Source: DAIOFH01 sp036745875 (GTDB lineage Bacteria > Planctomycetota > SZUA-567). From it: a stretch of DNA of 6,015 bases. The notes below the pieces were generated by a model. The model saw only the letters and a list, made by a program, of their open reading frames with translations, was not told the DNA's origin and ran no database searches. A program made the translations under genes and the position numbers. Shown in pieces: positions 5,932 to 6,015 of this stretch (position 1 is its first letter; each line of letters opens with the position of its first letter). The stretch covers positions 1 to 6,015 of the forward strand of contig DAIOFH010000178.1 of NCBI GenBank assembly GCA_036745875.1, given 5' to 3'.

Positions 5932-6015
5932 CGAAGAACTGACTCCCCGAAAGAATAGCGCTAATACTACAGTAGCGGATTGAATTTTGTTCGTTTTCTA
6001 TAATGACATTTCCTT

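Noticed and set aside
5959..5978. Short nested inverted repeat CGCTAATACTACAGTAGCG
   Set aside because: The pairings are only 3-4 bp with bulges, a level expected by chance.
5999..6004. Perfect TATAAT on the plus strand near the right edge
   Set aside because: The nearest -35-like hexamer TTGAAT (5980-5985) leaves only 13 bases of spacing, and no TG extension precedes the box; the downstream gene, if any, is outside the window.

Overview
This window comes from a moderately GC-rich bacterium. All five genes I can support lie on the minus strand, so transcription runs from right to left. The ribosomal protein S2 sequence (for example the N-terminal stretch with SRWNPKMKPYI and HIIDLRET) reminds me of the Planctomycetes-Verrucomicrobia-Lentisphaerae group. 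That is an impression from memory, not a search result, and the organism is otherwise unidentified. Every gene has a clear purine-rich Shine-Dalgarno sequence 6-8 bases before the start I chose.

Layout in transcription order. (1) 6015-5850 is a leader or intergenic region with a perfect 12-bp hairpin (5905-5931). (2) 5849-3597 encodes a 750-residue protein of no family I can name. It has one canonical EF-hand loop near the N terminus, a CxxC...CxC cysteine cluster, three C-terminal membrane segments and an Ala/Pro tail. (3) 3596-3391 holds a strong sigma70-type promoter (TTGACA, 17 bp, TAATAT), then a terminator-like GC hairpin with a U tract, then the rest of the rpsB leader. (4) 3390-2560 is rpsB (ribosomal protein S2). 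(5) 2559-2455 is a short spacer. (6) 2454-1594 is tsf (elongation factor Ts), whose otherwise conserved TDFV nucleotide-exchange motif is replaced. (7) 1593-1489 holds an intrinsic terminator and an overlapping candidate promoter. (8) 1488-211 is a phenylacetate-CoA ligase-like adenylate-forming enzyme with a GTG start. (9) 206-27 is a 59-residue protein that looks like the first two helices of the HU DNA-binding fold without the beta-arm half. It is translationally linked to the ligase gene. The last 26 bases hold nothing I can call.

rpsB and tsf form the familiar translation operon. The downstream ligase and mini-HU pair appears to be a separate unit, set off by the tsf terminator. Most worth a second look are the missing EF-Ts core motif, the rpsB promoter followed at once by a terminator-like hairpin (a possible attenuator), the similar promoter/terminator overlap before the ligase gene, the mini-HU protein, and the EF-hand membrane protein. 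I found no CRISPR array, insertion sequence, tRNA or rRNA.
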